A stretch of 6,844 bases of DNA, from the NCBI GenBank assembly GCA_002441465.1, contig DJWE01000032.1:1-6844 (forward strand), in the 5' to 3' direction. This document shows positions 6,256-6,844 of this stretch, in pieces; position 1 is the first letter of the stretch; every line of letters begins with the position of its first letter. Made by a program: the position numbers and the translations under genes. The notes beneath the pieces were generated by a model. The model worked only from the letters and a program-made list of their open reading frames with translations. It was not told the DNA's origin and did not search any database. Origin of the DNA: Propionibacteriaceae bacterium UBA6238 (lineage in GTDB: Bacteria > Actinomycetota > Actinomycetes > Propionibacteriales > Propionibacteriaceae).

Positions 6256-6844
6256 TCAGTCACCACTGAACAGGTCGGGAGCGTCGGGTGGCACGCCGAC
6301 CTCTTTGGGCGGAGTCAGGCCCAGGTGCGTCCAGGCACGACGCGTCGCAACCCGTCCGCGCGGAGTTCGCATCAAGAAGCCCTCGCGAACCAGGAACGGT
6401 TCAGCCACCTCCTCGACGGTCTCCGCCTCTTCGGCAACCGCCAACGCGAGCGTGGTCAGGCCCACCGGTCCCCCACCAAAACCGCGGCACAGCGCGTCCA
6501 GCACCGCCCGATCCAGCCGGTCGAGTCCCAGCGGGTCAACTTCGTAGAGCTCGAGGGCCGCGTCCGCTACCGAACGGGTCAGGCGTCCGTCCCCCTTGAC
6601 CTGGGCGTAGTCGCGCACCCGCCGCAGCAGCCGATTCGCGATCCGTGGCGTCCCCCGGGAGCGCGAGGCGATCTCAGCTCCCGCTGCCGGAGCGAGTTCC
6701 ATACCGAGCAACGCCGCCGAACGGCGCAGGATCTTCTCCAAGTCGTCGGCTGCGTAGAAATCGAGTTGCGCGGTGAAGCCGAAACGATCCCGCAGCGGCC
6801 CTGGCAACAGACCCGCCCTCGTCGTCGCGCCGACCAGGGTGAAC
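6256..6844 (-). CDS. ruvB: Holliday junction branch migration ATPase RuvB, C-terminal part (5' end outside window)
   Basis: RuvB is the hexameric AAA+ motor that, with RuvA, drives branch migration of Holliday junctions in recombination and repair. The window holds the last 195 codons (from 6843) with stop TGA at 6258-6256; the Walker A and B motifs lie outside. Visible are the sensor segment TLVGATTRAG, the arginine-finger region PLRDRFG (in-window residues 16-22) and the sensor-2 segment SRGTPRIANRLLRRVRDYA. The winged-helix DNA-binding domain follows, with GGPVGLTTLA, EPFLVREGFLMRTPRGRVAT and RAWTHLGL. The C-terminus PPDAPDLFSGD is of the usual length, so the gene is intact at this end. 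RuvB directly upstream of yajC is the standard actinomycete order. Confidence 0.97.
   Translation of the reverse strand, partial: FTLVGATTRAGLLPGPLRDRFGFTAQLDFYAADDLEKILRRSAALLGMELAPAAGAEIASRSRGTPRIANRLLRRVRDYAQVKGDGRLTRSVADAALELYEVDPLGLDRLDRAVLDALCRGFGGGPVGLTTLALAVAEEAETVEEVAEPFLVREGFLMRTPRGRVATRRAWTHLGLTPPKEVGVPPDAPDLFSGD

Overview
The window is GC-rich. All seven genes are read from the minus strand, in the order ruvB, yajC, secD, secF, apt, a potassium-channel gene, rel. The chain ruvB-yajC-secD-secF-apt-rel is a classic conserved block of actinomycete (high-GC Gram-positive) chromosomes. High GC, GTG/TTG starts, a long Ala/Ser/Thr/Pro insert in SecD and a bifunctional Rel all agree with an actinomycete. 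Genus cannot be fixed from the sequence. This is core chromosome: no insertion sequence, phage gene, tRNA, rRNA or CRISPR array is visible.

Layout in transcription order (right to left): the C-terminal part of ruvB (6256-6843, N-terminus outside the window); a 135-nt gap holding a possible weak promoter and a small inverted repeat; yajC (5662-6120); secD (3949-5640); secF (2768-3952); apt (2223-2771); an RCK-domain potassium channel (1150-2226); and the start of rel (1-1121), which runs off the left edge before its TGS and ACT regulatory domains. From yajC onward the genes are packed like an operon. The yajC-secD gap is 21 nt, the next three junctions are stop/start overlaps of 1 to 4 nt, and the channel-rel gap is 28 nt.

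Functionally the block joins the accessory Sec export module (YajC-SecD-SecF), adenine salvage (Apt) and the stringent-response (p)ppGpp enzyme (Rel). The unusual point is the K+ channel gene, coupled to the end of apt and placed directly before rel, where apt and rel usually adjoin. Other points worth a look are oppositely charged cytosolic tails on YajC and SecF, a 21-bp tandem repeat in the YajC tail, a two-cysteine insert in SecD, and two small palindromes filling the channel-rel gap. I do not see a clearly new multi-gene system; this is mostly a well-known housekeeping cluster with one notable insertion.
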